Shown here: positions 1-8,656 of the stretch, piece by piece
How positions within the stretch are numbered: position 1 is the stretch's first letter
Layout: each line of letters begins with the position of its first letter
Assembly: GCF_016775705.1 (NCBI RefSeq)
Contig: NZ_CP068760.1
Location: 1,984,001 to 2,048,000 of the forward strand
Source: Chryseobacterium cucumeris
Lineage (GTDB): Bacteria; Bacteroidota; Bacteroidia; Flavobacteriales; Weeksellaceae
Direction of reading: 5' to 3'
Length of the DNA stretch: 64,000 nt
The notes under the pieces: model-generated
The model's database searches: none
What the model was told of the DNA's origin: nothing
Seen by the model: only the letters and a program-made list of their open reading frames with translations
Made by a program: the position numbers and the translations under genes

Positions 1-1164
1 CTTATCGCAATGGACAATGGGTTTCAGAGCTGCCTGATGGCTCCAACGGAGATTCTTGCCCAGCAGCATTACAATGGTATCAAAGAGCTGTTGGAAAAAA
101 CAGGAATCAATATCCGCCTCCTCACAGGTTCTACCAAAGCAGCAGAAAGAAGAATTATCCATGAAGAACTGGAAAGTGGTACACTTTCTATTTTGGTAGG
201 AACTCATGCCGTTTTAGAAGATAAAGTTAAATTTAAAAATCTGGGATTAGCCATTATTGATGAGCAGCATAGATTCGGAGTTGCTCAAAGGGCTAAACTC
301 TGGGCTAAAAATAAGATTCCGCCTCATATTCTGGTGATGACCGCCACACCAATTCCAAGAACTCTGGCCATGAGTTTTTATTCTGATCTGGATGTTTCGG
401 TAATTGATGAAATGCCTGTGGGAAGAAAGCCTATTATTACAGCCCACCGCCGGGAAAAAGACAGACTGTATGTATATAACTTTTGTAAAGATGAAATAAA
501 AAAAGGAAGACAGGTTTATTTCGTATATCCTCTCATCGAAGAATCAGAAACGCTGGATTATAAAAACCTTATGGAAGGTTTGGAGCATGTGATGGATTAT
601 TTTTCAGAATATAATGTCACTATGCTTCACGGGAAAATGAAACCGGATGAAAAAGATGCTGCCATGGCTTATTTTGCTTCAGGAAAAGCTGAAATAATGG
701 TTGCAACCACAGTAATTGAAGTTGGGGTAAATGTTCCGAATGCTTCGGTAATGGTGATTGAAAGTTCTGAAAGGTTCGGACTATCACAGCTTCACCAGCT
801 CAGAGGACGTGTAGGAAGAGGTGCTGAACAAAGTTACTGTATCCTGATGACTTCCGATAAATTATCAAAAGAAAGCCGAACACGTATTAAAACAATGACT
901 GAAACCAATGATGGTTTTAAAATTTCTGAGGTAGATATGCAGCTTCGCGGGCCCGGAGATATACTGGGAACCCAGCAAAGTGGTGTGGTAGATTTTAAAA
1001 GACTGGATCTTATTAATGACTCGGCGATCATCAAAACAACAAAAAATACGGTAGAAAGAATACTGGAAGCTGATCCTATGCTTTCAAGACCTGACAATCT
1101 GATCATCAAAAATTATTATATCAGATACTACAAAGGAAAAAATAAGTGGAGTAAAATATCATAA
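1..1164 (+). CDS. recG: RecG ATP-dependent DNA helicase, 3' part (5' end outside window)
   Basis: The reading frame is open to the left edge, so only the last 387 residues are present. Superfamily 2 helicase motifs follow in order: APTEILAQQ (Ia), DEQHRFG (II, a DEQH box), TATPIPRTLA (III), then VATTVIEVGVNVP and QLRGRVGRG (V and VI). This order and the PGDILGTQQSG block near the C terminus are typical of RecG, the branch-migration helicase that reverses stalled replication forks. The Walker A motif and the N-terminal wedge domain must lie upstream of the window. Only the missing 5' part limits the call. Confidence 0.95.
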   Translation, partial: LIAMDNGFQSCLMAPTEILAQQHYNGIKELLEKTGINIRLLTGSTKAAERRIIHEELESGTLSILVGTHAVLEDKVKFKNLGLAIIDEQHRFGVAQRAKLWAKNKIPPHILVMTATPIPRTLAMSFYSDLDVSVIDEMPVGRKPIITAHRREKDRLYVYNFCKDEIKKGRQVYFVYPLIEESETLDYKNLMEGLEHVMDYFSEYNVTMLHGKMKPDEKDAAMAYFASGKAEIMVATTVIEVGVNVPNASVMVIESSERFGLSQLHQLRGRVGRGAEQSYCILMTSDKLSKESRTRIKTMTETNDGFKISEVDMQLRGPGDILGTQQSGVVDFKRLDLINDSAIIKTTKNTVERILEADPMLSRPDNLIIKNYYIRYYKGKNKWSKIS

Positions 1165-1169
1165 AAAAA

Positions 1170-1192
1170 CCGCAGAAAAAAACTTCCTGCGG
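1170..1192. terminator. Hairpin after recG
   Basis: CCGCAG at 1170-1175 pairs with CTGCGG at 1187-1192. The T-run needed for intrinsic termination lies on the minus-strand side (the A-run just before the stem), so the hairpin fits minus-strand termination best. On the plus strand it may only protect the recG 3' end. Confidence 0.45.
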
Positions 1193-1199
1193 CCCCCTT

Positions 1200-1778
1200 A
1201 TAAAACTGTTATTTAGAAGAAATTACTTTTTGGTATGTCCAAAAAAATTTATTTTAATAGTTCAGGTTTAATATTTTGTGATGTGGTGTGAAAATATTTA
1301 TATAACAATATAATAATGAGCTAAAACCATTACTATTAAAATAAATTATAAAAAAACAAAATGAATTATTTTTTCCAACTTGCTTATTATAAAAACTAAC
1401 TGTGTTTCGATGGAGATGAGGGAATGAAACGAATAAAAATACCTCCAACTACTTATTGAGTTTTCATGATTGTACCGTTTTGTTTAAAGATCTTCTGTGC
1501 TTTAAAATTGGAAAATTAGTATAATTCATTTTGTTTAACTAACATCGTGATTTATATAATTTTTTTATTTTTAGAAACAATTACTTCTCATTCATCTGTA
1601 TCTTGTACTATATAATAAATTTGTGTCTGAGTTTACTTTTACAAATGTCCGTATATTAATTCAGATGCCTTTTATATTATTTTAATGATTAGTTATAAAA
1701 TTTTCACCTATTTGTGAATAGTATGCAATAAATACGATTTTTAAATTATTAACATTAAATTAATAAATCCTTTATTCA
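1200..1778. other. 579-nt gene-free, AT-rich spacer
   Basis: I see no convincing gene here. A minus-strand frame at 1254-1448 is low-complexity and Phe/Tyr/Asn-rich, and looks like chance. At 1483-1499 a 14-nt string, TTAAAGATCTTCTG, matches the core of the hairpin repeats of the tRNA array (56.6-57.6 kb), but the flanking stem is missing. The right end may carry a transcription stop for the receiver gene; I found no clear hairpin there. Confidence 0.5.
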
Positions 1779-2225
1779 TCATACTTTCAGGATTAAATTA
1801 TCTTTATTCAAACCCGACGTGTGATACTGCCAGTTGATGGTAATAACTTCTGTAAGAACCTTTCTGAGTTTATCAAAACAGTCCGGTTTTTTCATAAAAA
1901 TGTGAGCACCTTTCACAAAAATTTCTTCTACTTCATTTTCCGGAATCGGATCAGAAAAAATGGCTGTCACCATGTTGTTGAATTTTGCATTCGAACTGAT
2001 ATCTTCCAGACATTCCATGCTCTCTTTTCCGGGAATCATATAATTTATAAAAACAAGTTCCGGAACTACGGCATCATCATTATTCAGGTATTCCATCAGG
2101 CTGTTCCCGTTACTGAAACATTGAACTTTTATAGAGATTTTCAACTCTTTCAGAATTTTTTTAAAAAAAATCAAGATGTTTTCATCGTTATCTGCTACTA
2201 TTACGTTCAGAAATTCTTTATTCAT
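1779..2225 (-). CDS. Receiver-domain protein with Asn at the phosphoacceptor site
   Basis: A stand-alone 148-aa CheY-like receiver with no output domain. The acidic pocket is present (D12, D14 in VADNDEN), the beta-4 Ser/Thr position reads AIFSDP, and the conserved Lys is in FMKKPD. At the position of the phosphorylated Asp the sequence is FINYMIPG, so the acceptor is Asn61 (codon AAT at 2045-2043). Known pseudo-receivers with this change signal without phosphorylation. Its start overlaps the end of the upstream AraC gene by 8 bp, so the two are translationally coupled and probably work together. Confidence 0.85.
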   Translation of the reverse strand: MNKEFLNVIVADNDENILIFFKKILKELKISIKVQCFSNGNSLMEYLNNDDAVVPELVFINYMIPGKESMECLEDISSNAKFNNMVTAIFSDPIPENEVEEIFVKGAHIFMKKPDCFDKLRKVLTEVITINWQYHTSGLNKDNLILKV

Positions 2226-2799
2226 ACTGCATTTTAGGGTTTATTACCGTGCTTTGTACTCTTCTTCGCCTGCCAATAATTTTTTGAAACTGGGATGGAG
2301 TAATTCCTGTTGTATTTTTAAATTGGGTACTTAAATGCGCCACACTGGAATAGTTCAGCTTATGGGCAATTTCTGTAAGGCTTTGTTTGTTTCTTATGAT
2401 AAGAGCCTTCGCATGCTCTATCTTCTGCAGAATAATAAAATTCTCAATAGAGGTAAAAGCAACTTCTGAAAACAGATTGGAAAGGTATCCATAGCTGTGA
2501 TTAAGTTTTTCAGAAATATAGATAGATGCTTTTACAGGTATAATTTCATCAGAAAAGACAAGCTCTACAATAGCATCTTTGATTTTCTGTACCAACGCGT
2601 TTTTTTGGCTTTCTATGATCTCGATACCATAATCTTCAAGATTTTTCTTAAAAAGATTGTGCTGTTCCTGAGTAAGGGGCTCATAGAATTCCACCTCACC
2701 GAAGTTCAGTAACCTGTACTTCAGCCCGTGTTCTTTAAGTTTCTCGTCCAATACCTTTTTACAAAGAGCATTGAAATCAAATTTAACATACATTTTCAT
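2218..2799 (-). CDS. AraC-family transcriptional regulator
   Basis: 193 aa. The C-terminal part (about 85-180) is a double helix-turn-helix AraC domain: ISEKLNHSYGYLSNLF as the first HTH and LTEIAHKLNYSSVAHLSTQF as the second, ending in GITPSQFQKI. The N-terminal 75 residues show no cupin or sensor domain that I recognise. First gene of a two-gene operon with the degenerate receiver; no signal-sensing module is visible, so input may come through that partner. Target genes are unknown. Confidence 0.88.
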   Translation of the reverse strand: MKMYVKFDFNALCKKVLDEKLKEHGLKYRLLNFGEVEFYEPLTQEQHNLFKKNLEDYGIEIIESQKNALVQKIKDAIVELVFSDEIIPVKASIYISEKLNHSYGYLSNLFSEVAFTSIENFIILQKIEHAKALIIRNKQSLTEIAHKLNYSSVAHLSTQFKNTTGITPSQFQKIIGRRRRVQSTVINPKMQYE

Positions 2800-2903
2800 C
2801 CTAGTATATATAAGCCAATTTATGGAGTAAATATAATAATTTATTTCAAGTAAATGTGAAATAGGTATATATTTTTAATATTTTACTATAAATACGAAAA
2901 AAC

Positions 2904-2925
2904 TCCTGTATTTTAGAATACAGGA
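2904..2925 (-). terminator. Intrinsic terminator of the acetyltransferase gene
   Basis: TCCTGTATT (2904-2912) and AATACAGGA (2917-2925) form a 9-bp stem with a 4-nt loop. On the minus strand it is followed by a T-rich tract, placing it 170 nt after the stop codon of the gene ending at 3093. Confidence 0.75.
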
Positions 2926-3092
2926 ATTTAAACACTAAGGATGAAAAAAATATACTGATAAAAAGCTTTTCAGCTCAAAACCAAGCATATGAATGTATTG
3001 TATAAGTGATTTGGTTCTGAAGCAAAGATGAATCAAAAAAAGAAATCACTTGTTATAGAATTACAGGATAAAGTTACAAAATTTTAAGTCAT

Positions 3093-3596
3093 TTATCTGT
3101 GAATTAGATATTCCATAAGAAAATCATCCATCACAAAACCGTTACCAATATCAAAGACACCTTCGTCATACACTCTATATCCCTGGGATTCGTAGAAGTT
3201 TCTGGCTGAATTGTATTTATTGACATTCAGGATAATTCTGTTGTTTCCGTTTTCAGAAACTTTCTCATTCAGAAACTGAAGTGCTCCTTTCCCAAATCCT
3301 TTTCCTTTACTCTCAGGAACCAGATAAATCCTGTGTAACTTTGTGGTTTCCTCTTCATAGTTGTGCTCATATCCGATAAAGCCTTCACAAGTATTATTAT
3401 TTTCATCCTGAATAAGATAATAATGATAATTCGGATTTTGGAAATGATGTAAAATTTCATTTTCAGAATACATTTCTGAGAGCATAAACTCCATTTGTTC
3501 TTTGGAAAGAATGTCTGCATAGGCATTTTCCCATGATCGTCTTGCAAGATCCTGAATCAACGGGATGTCTGCAGCTGTTGCCTGTTGTAATTTCAT
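3093..3596 (-). CDS. GNAT-family N-acetyltransferase
   Basis: 167 aa with the full GNAT layout. The acetyl-CoA pyrophosphate loop is SKGKGFGKGAL (Q/RxxGxG/A type), preceded by the beta-4 strand HRIYLVP and followed by NVNKYNSARNFYESQGYRV. The last block is the usual motif B with the N-x-x-A-x-x-x-Y signature. Such proteins transfer an acetyl group to an amine on a small molecule or protein N terminus; the substrate cannot be read from the sequence. Single-gene unit between two terminators. Confidence 0.88.
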   Translation of the reverse strand: MKLQQATAADIPLIQDLARRSWENAYADILSKEQMEFMLSEMYSENEILHHFQNPNYHYYLIQDENNNTCEGFIGYEHNYEEETTKLHRIYLVPESKGKGFGKGALQFLNEKVSENGNNRIILNVNKYNSARNFYESQGYRVYDEGVFDIGNGFVMDDFLMEYLIHR

Positions 3597-3619
3597 GATT
3601 GGTTATATTATGATGATTA

Positions 3620-3648
3620 AAAAAAGTGAAAAGCCTAAACTTTTCACT
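3620..3648 (-). terminator. Intrinsic terminator of dapA
   Basis: AGTGAAAAG (3625-3633) pairs with CTTTTCACT (3640-3648) with a 6-nt loop. On the minus strand a T-run follows directly. It lies 66 nt after the dapA stop codon. Confidence 0.8.
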
Positions 3649-3713
3649 CTTTATATTGTTCAATGATATTGATGAGTTTTAACATGATTAAAATTCATTT
3701 TGTCAGATCATTA

Positions 3714-4586
3714 TTAAATCTTAGCCATTTCAGCTTTAATTTTTGCATGAAGACCTTCAGAAGCTTTTACCAAAGGAAGTCTAAGATAATTTTTGATGAT
3801 TCCTTTTTCAGCCAATATTACCTTAATACCACAAGGATTACCTTCAGCAAAAATCAGGCGGGTAATATCTACCAGTTTGTTGTGAATTTCATAAGCTTCC
3901 TTTACTTTACCTTCGAAAGCCAGCTGTACCATTGTTGAAAATTCTTTAGGATACGCCTGTCCGATTACGGAAATTACACCATCTCCACCGGCTAATGTTA
4001 CAGGTAATGTATATTCATCATCTCCTGAAACTAAAGAAAATCCTTCAGGTTTCTTTCTCAGAATATCAAAATACTGAAGAATGTTAGGAGAAGCTTCTTT
4101 AATCAAAAACAAATTCGGGAATTCCTTTGCAAGACGAAGTGTAGTATCAGCTTCTACATTTTGCCCTGTTCTTGACGGAACATTATAAATGATAATATTT
4201 TTTCCTGTGGAAGCTAATGCCTTATAATGCTGATAAAGCCCTTCCTGGTTCGGTTTATTATAATATGGAGATACTGAAAGTACTGCTTCAAATGCAGAAA
4301 GATCAGCTTCTTCAATCTGTTTCTTGACTTCAAGAGTATTGTTGCCGCCAATTCCCAAAACCAATGGAAGACGTTTATTATTCACCTTAATGATATGCTC
4401 AATTACCTGTTTCTTCTCCTCTGCAGAAAGCGTTGCGGCTTCTGCCGTTGTTCCCAATACTACCAAATAATTGGTTCCGTTTTCGATATTGTACTCCACA
4501 AGTTTTGTTAAACTGTCGAAGTCTACGGATAAATCTTCATTAAAGGGCGTTACCAATGCAACACCTACTCCTTTTAAAATGCTCAT
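3714..4586 (-). CDS. dapA: 4-hydroxy-tetrahydrodipicolinate synthase
   Basis: 290 aa, normal length for DapA. It condenses pyruvate with aspartate semialdehyde, the first committed step to diaminopimelate and lysine. The Schiff-base Lys is K163 in LFLIKEASPN; the catalytic Tyr is Y134 in IIYNVPSRTGQN with Arg139 in the same motif; the Thr pair sits in LGTTAEAATLS (T46, T47). The protein is a class I aldolase TIM barrel acting in the cytoplasm. Monocistronic, with its own terminator, and divergent from the nucleotidase genes. Confidence 0.95.
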   Translation of the reverse strand: MSILKGVGVALVTPFNEDLSVDFDSLTKLVEYNIENGTNYLVVLGTTAEAATLSAEEKKQVIEHIIKVNNKRLPLVLGIGGNNTLEVKKQIEEADLSAFEAVLSVSPYYNKPNQEGLYQHYKALASTGKNIIIYNVPSRTGQNVEADTTLRLAKEFPNLFLIKEASPNILQYFDILRKKPEGFSLVSGDDEYTLPVTLAGGDGVISVIGQAYPKEFSTMVQLAFEGKVKEAYEIHNKLVDITRLIFAEGNPCGIKVILAEKGIIKNYLRLPLVKASEGLHAKIKAEMAKI

Positions 4587-4667
4587 CTGTTAGAATTATT
4601 TTTGCCAAATTTAATCATTTACGGTAAGAATTTGTAATAAATAATAATGTTTTATTATACATATAGT

Positions 4668-4675
4668 TATATTTG
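4668..4675 (+). promoter_or_regulatory. Probable -7 element (TAnnTTTG)
   Basis: TATATTTG matches the Bacteroidota -7 consensus exactly and stands 18 nt before the chosen ATG of the nucleotidase lipoprotein gene. I did not find a clear TTTG at the proper distance upstream. Confidence 0.45.
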
Positions 4676-4693
4676 CATATACTAAAAGAGATT

Positions 4694-5449
4694 ATGAAAA
4701 ATAAATTCTTGTTATTAGGAATTGCTCTGGTGTCGCTTACTGCATGCAAAACGGCTTCTGTGCCGCAGCTTGTGAATGTAAAGACCCAGAAAAATATTTC
4801 TATTAATAATGAGCTAAAGAATGATGAGGAGTTTGTAAAATTGATCGAACCTTATAAGCAGAAACTGGATCAAGAAATGAACCAGAAGATTTCACATACC
4901 AATGTGGATCTTACCAAACAGGGCGATAACAGCAATCTGGGTAATCTTTTAGCTGACTATACGTTTGAAGGAGGTAATGAGTGGATCAAAACTCATCTTA
5001 AGCAAAATGTAGACGCTGCACTGATCAATATCGGAGGGATCCGTACCACTATCGGAAAAGGAGATATTTTACTTAAAAATGTATTTGAGGTAATGCCTTT
5101 CGAAAATGAAGTAGTGATTGTGAAAATGAAGGGAGCAGATTTACAGGGTCTTTTTGAGTATTATGCAAAAACGCAGGTCAACAATCCTGTTTCTCATTTA
5201 TACATTGAAACAAAAAACGGACAGGTAACCAAAGCCTTAATCAACGGCAACACAGTAGATCCGGCTAAAGATTATTATATTGCCACTTCAGACTATCTTG
5301 CCCTGGGCGGAGACAATATGAAATTCTTTGCTAAAGGAGAAACCATTGCAACAGGGATTAAAATGAGAGATATGTTTATCGATTATTTTAAAAAATCACC
5401 TGAAGTGGTGGTTAATTCGGATGTTCGTTTAAATTTTATCGGGAAGTAA
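4694..5449 (+). CDS. Lipoprotein with 5'-nucleotidase C-terminal domain
   Basis: 251 aa from the ATG at 4694; an upstream in-frame TTG at 4673 overlaps the probable -7 promoter box and is less likely. The N terminus is a lipoprotein signal with lipobox LTAC. The rest is the substrate-binding C-terminal domain of UshA-type 5'-nucleotidases (GNLLADYTFEGGNEW, INIGGIRTTIGKGDIL, NVFEVMPFENEVV). In most bacteria this domain is fused behind a metallophosphatase domain; here that domain is the next gene, 2 nt downstream. The pair likely dephosphorylates nucleotides in the periplasm, with this half anchored in a membrane. Confidence 0.9.
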   Translation: MKNKFLLLGIALVSLTACKTASVPQLVNVKTQKNISINNELKNDEEFVKLIEPYKQKLDQEMNQKISHTNVDLTKQGDNSNLGNLLADYTFEGGNEWIKTHLKQNVDAALINIGGIRTTIGKGDILLKNVFEVMPFENEVVIVKMKGADLQGLFEYYAKTQVNNPVSHLYIETKNGQVTKALINGNTVDPAKDYYIATSDYLALGGDNMKFFAKGETIATGIKMRDMFIDYFKKSPEVVVNSDVRLNFIGK

Positions 5450-5451
5450 TA

Positions 5452-6402
5452 ATGGATAGAAAAAGTTTTTTAAAAGCAATAGGAGGCGGATCTTTAGCAA
5501 TGGCTTTAGCTCCCAATATGATGATGGCGGAGGAATTAAAAATTCTTAATTTAAAATCTGCAAATAAACTGACTATTCTTCATACCAATGACCAACATAG
5601 CAGAATAGAGCCTTTTGACGCGAGCTATACCAAAAATCCCAATCAGGGAGGTTTTGCAAGAAGGGCAAGCTTAATCCAACAGATCAGAAACCAGGAAAGC
5701 AATGTTCTTCTTCTTGATTCAGGGGATATTTTTCAGGGAACACCTTATTTTAATTTCTTTGGAGGTGAGCTGGAATTCAAATTAATGTCTATGATGAAAT
5801 ATGACGCCTCTACCATGGGAAATCATGATTTCGACAATGGACTTGATGGATTTTTAAAGGTGCTTCCAAATGCGAAGTTTCCATTTATCTGTTCCAACTA
5901 TGACTTTAAAAATACCATTCTTGACGGGAAAACCTCTCCTTATCAGATATTCAACAAAAATGGAATCAAAGTAGGGATTTTCGGGGTGGGAATCCAGCTG
6001 GATGGTCTTGTAGGTAAAAAACAGTACGGGGAAACTGTTTATTCCAACCCGATTGATGTAGCACAGCATTATTCAAATTTTCTGAAAAAAGATCAGAAAT
6101 GTGATCTGGTGATTTGTCTTTCGCACATCGGATACGACTACAGAGACGAACCGGATAAAATAAGTGATAAAATTTTAGCGGCCAATACAGAAAATATTGA
6201 TATTATCTTAGGAGGCCATACTCATACATTCTTACCGGAACCACAATCCTTTACCAACAGACAAGGCAAAAATGTTCTTGTCAATCAGGTGGGATGGGCT
6301 GGTCTTCTTTTAGGTAGGATAGATTTTTATTTTGATACAAACAAAAACGTACAGCATATTTCCTGGAACAATCAGGTGATAGATAGCAGCATAACCGCAT
6401 AA
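5452..6402 (+). CDS. Metallophosphatase, N-terminal half of a split 5'-nucleotidase
   Basis: 316 aa. The calcineurin-like metal-binding motifs are complete: LHTNDQHSRIEP, LLDSGDIFQGTPYF, TMGNHDFDNG, VICLSHIGYDY and LGGHTHTFLPEP. The N terminus (DRKSFLKAIGGGSLAMALAP) looks like a Tat-type signal in which the twin Arg is RK. It lacks the nucleotidase C-terminal domain, which the preceding gene supplies. The 2-nt spacing implies one transcript and probably a two-subunit enzyme. Confidence 0.9.
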   Translation: MDRKSFLKAIGGGSLAMALAPNMMMAEELKILNLKSANKLTILHTNDQHSRIEPFDASYTKNPNQGGFARRASLIQQIRNQESNVLLLDSGDIFQGTPYFNFFGGELEFKLMSMMKYDASTMGNHDFDNGLDGFLKVLPNAKFPFICSNYDFKNTILDGKTSPYQIFNKNGIKVGIFGVGIQLDGLVGKKQYGETVYSNPIDVAQHYSNFLKKDQKCDLVICLSHIGYDYRDEPDKISDKILAANTENIDIILGGHTHTFLPEPQSFTNRQGKNVLVNQVGWAGLLLGRIDFYFDTNKNVQHISWNNQVIDSSITA

Positions 6403-6403
6403 T

Positions 6404-8656
6404 ATGAAAAAACTTTCTCTAATTTCTCTTGGTATTTTAGCATCCCTGCAGCTGACAAAAGCACAGGTTATTTCATCAAAAAAATGGGCAGATCTGTTTT
6501 CCTATAATAATGTCTTAGCCATGAAAGAAGACAATGGAAAAATCATTGCAGCCACCCAAAACGGAATATTCTATTATACAATATCAACCGGAGAAATTAC
6601 GAAGTTATCTAAAGCCAACGGGCTGCATAATATCGGAATCACAGCTTTTGATTATAATCCACAGACTAAAACAGGACTTATCGGTTATGAAAACGGTTCT
6701 ATGGATGTTATTACGCCTCAGGAGATCAAATATATTGTTGATATTCCCATTGCTACAGGATATAATGGGGACAAAAAGATCAACCACATTTCCATAACCG
6801 GAGATCAGGCTGTCATTTCTGTTGGGTATGGAGTTTCCATCTTTAACCTTCAGAATAAAGAATTTGGTGATTCTGCATTTTTCCTGACCGGTGGGATTTA
6901 TCAGGCAAGTAATGAAGCCACCATATTTGGGAATAAAGTATATTCTGTAACGGATACAGGTTTGAAAAGCCATCAAATGAATACTACATTTCCTGTATTT
7001 TCTACATGGACAACGGAAGCTCCCGGAGCTTTCAAACATATAGATTCAGAATCAGAACTGGTTTTCTCAACGGCTACAGCAGCTTATATTTATAATAACG
7101 GTACCCCGACACAACTTCCTACTACTTTTGAAAAAATCAGGGATGTTGTTATTACCTCCAATAGCATTGTCGTTACAGATAACAGAGTATATACTTATGG
7201 AATCAATGGAGTATCACAAAATGCGGTAAGTCTTGGTGAAGAATGCAATACTGCATTAACAGCTGGCGGAAAGATTTTAGGAGGAACGGTATTATCGGGA
7301 ATTAAGGATGAAAGTAACAATACTTTTAAACCTTCCGGACCTTACTTCAATTTTGCTTATAATATCAATCTTTTTGATAATAACCAACTTCTGGTTTCTA
7401 CCGGAGCAAGAGCGAATAACTATAACGAACCGGTTAGTAATCCTAAAAAACCTGGATTTTACTATTTTACTGGTACAGAATGGGTGTATCCTTCTTTTTT
7501 TGTTAATAACCCACAGTCTATCAATGTACTGGATGCTACATTAAGTCCTTTTAGTAATAATGAAGTATTTTTCACCAATTATACGATGTTTGATAATGGG
7601 GTCTACAAAATGAAGTACAATGCTACCAGCAAGGATTTTGAACTGGTAAAGTATTATAATCTTGGAGCACAGCCTTATTACAGACGCCCTGTAGGTTTTG
7701 CCACAGACTCTCAGAGTAATCTTTTTGTATCTTTTGGTTTCAATGATGGGAATCCATCTATAGGAATTTACGATAAAGCAGCAGATGATTTTGTTATTAA
7801 GAAAATAGTTCTGGCCAGTGATGGTACTCAAAAACCGGTTTTCCACGAAAATATGTTGTGGACTCCGCTGCCAAGATCCAATAACTTCTGGGTATATGAT
7901 TATAAAAATGCTCTTAACCTTTCCGATGATTCAGATTATATTCTGGGAACATCTAATGGATTTAACAGTTCAGGAGGAATTTTATCTGTAGCCTTTGATA
8001 AGGCTGGTGATGCATGGATTGGTACGGACGGAGGTCTGAGGATCATGTCAAACTCAGCATCAGAAATAAAAAGTGCCCAGCCTAAAGTAGAACCTATAGT
8101 GATAGAGCAGAATGGTTTGGGTGAAGAGCTTTTCAGAGAATCAGCAATTCTTCAGATTGCAGTAGATGGAGGTGATTATAAATGGGTATCCGTTGACGGC
8201 GGCGGTGTTTACTATCTGTCTTCAGACGGTCAGAGAACCATAAAACATTTTACAAAGGAAAATTCACCTCTTCCTACCAATAGTGTTACTGATATCAAAA
8301 TTGATAAAAAAACAGGCAAGGTGTATTTTGTAACGTATAATGGTATTGTAACCTATCAGGGCGATGTTGCTGATGTAACATCCAATTTCGGTGATGTTGT
8401 AGTATATCCTAATCCTGTTGTTTATTCAAACTTTAAAGGAAAAGTAACGATAAAAGGTCTTGCAGAAAAAACCAATATAAGAATCGTGGATGCTGCAGGA
8501 AATGTAGTACACTCTGCCGTTGCACGTGGAGGTTATTATGAATGGGATCTCAATAATCAGAAAGGAACAAGAGTAGCTTCAGGGATTTATTTTGTCCTGA
8601 TGACGAACGAAGACGGATCTGATAAAGCTACCGCCAAAATAGGAGTGGTTAATTAA
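6404..8656 (+). CDS. porZ: PorZ-like type IX secretion beta-propeller protein
   Basis: 750 aa, starting one base after the metallophosphatase stop. Signal peptide MKKLSLISLGILASLQLTKA; then two-propeller repeats (for example ISVGYGVSIFNLQNKEFGD and DAWIGTDGGLRIMSN); then a C-terminal type A sorting domain beginning FGDVVVYPNPV and ending ASGIYFVLMTNEDGS. This is the layout of PorZ, the outer-surface protein that, with PorU, PorV and PorQ, attaches A-LPS to substrates of the type IX secretion system. The ATG of recO overlaps its stop codon. Confidence 0.85.
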   Translation: MKKLSLISLGILASLQLTKAQVISSKKWADLFSYNNVLAMKEDNGKIIAATQNGIFYYTISTGEITKLSKANGLHNIGITAFDYNPQTKTGLIGYENGSMDVITPQEIKYIVDIPIATGYNGDKKINHISITGDQAVISVGYGVSIFNLQNKEFGDSAFFLTGGIYQASNEATIFGNKVYSVTDTGLKSHQMNTTFPVFSTWTTEAPGAFKHIDSESELVFSTATAAYIYNNGTPTQLPTTFEKIRDVVITSNSIVVTDNRVYTYGINGVSQNAVSLGEECNTALTAGGKILGGTVLSGIKDESNNTFKPSGPYFNFAYNINLFDNNQLLVSTGARANNYNEPVSNPKKPGFYYFTGTEWVYPSFFVNNPQSINVLDATLSPFSNNEVFFTNYTMFDNGVYKMKYNATSKDFELVKYYNLGAQPYYRRPVGFATDSQSNLFVSFGFNDGNPSIGIYDKAADDFVIKKIVLASDGTQKPVFHENMLWTPLPRSNNFWVYDYKNALNLSDDSDYILGTSNGFNSSGGILSVAFDKAGDAWIGTDGGLRIMSNSASEIKSAQPKVEPIVIEQNGLGEELFRESAILQIAVDGGDYKWVSVDGGGVYYLSSDGQRTIKHFTKENSPLPTNSVTDIKIDKKTGKVYFVTYNGIVTYQGDVADVTSNFGDVVVYPNPVVYSNFKGKVTIKGLAEKTNIRIVDAAGNVVHSAVARGGYYEWDLNNQKGTRVASGIYFVLMTNEDGSDKATAKIGVVN

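Noticed and set aside
1254-1448. Minus-strand 64-aa open frame after recG
   Set aside because: Low-complexity, Phe/Tyr/Asn-rich translation in AT-rich DNA, no start context and no neighbour support.
1476-1505. Possible sixth copy of the R hairpin (TTAAAGATCTTCTG)
   Set aside because: Only 14 nt match; neither TGTC/GACAG nor a closing stem is present. The match may be chance in AT-rich DNA.
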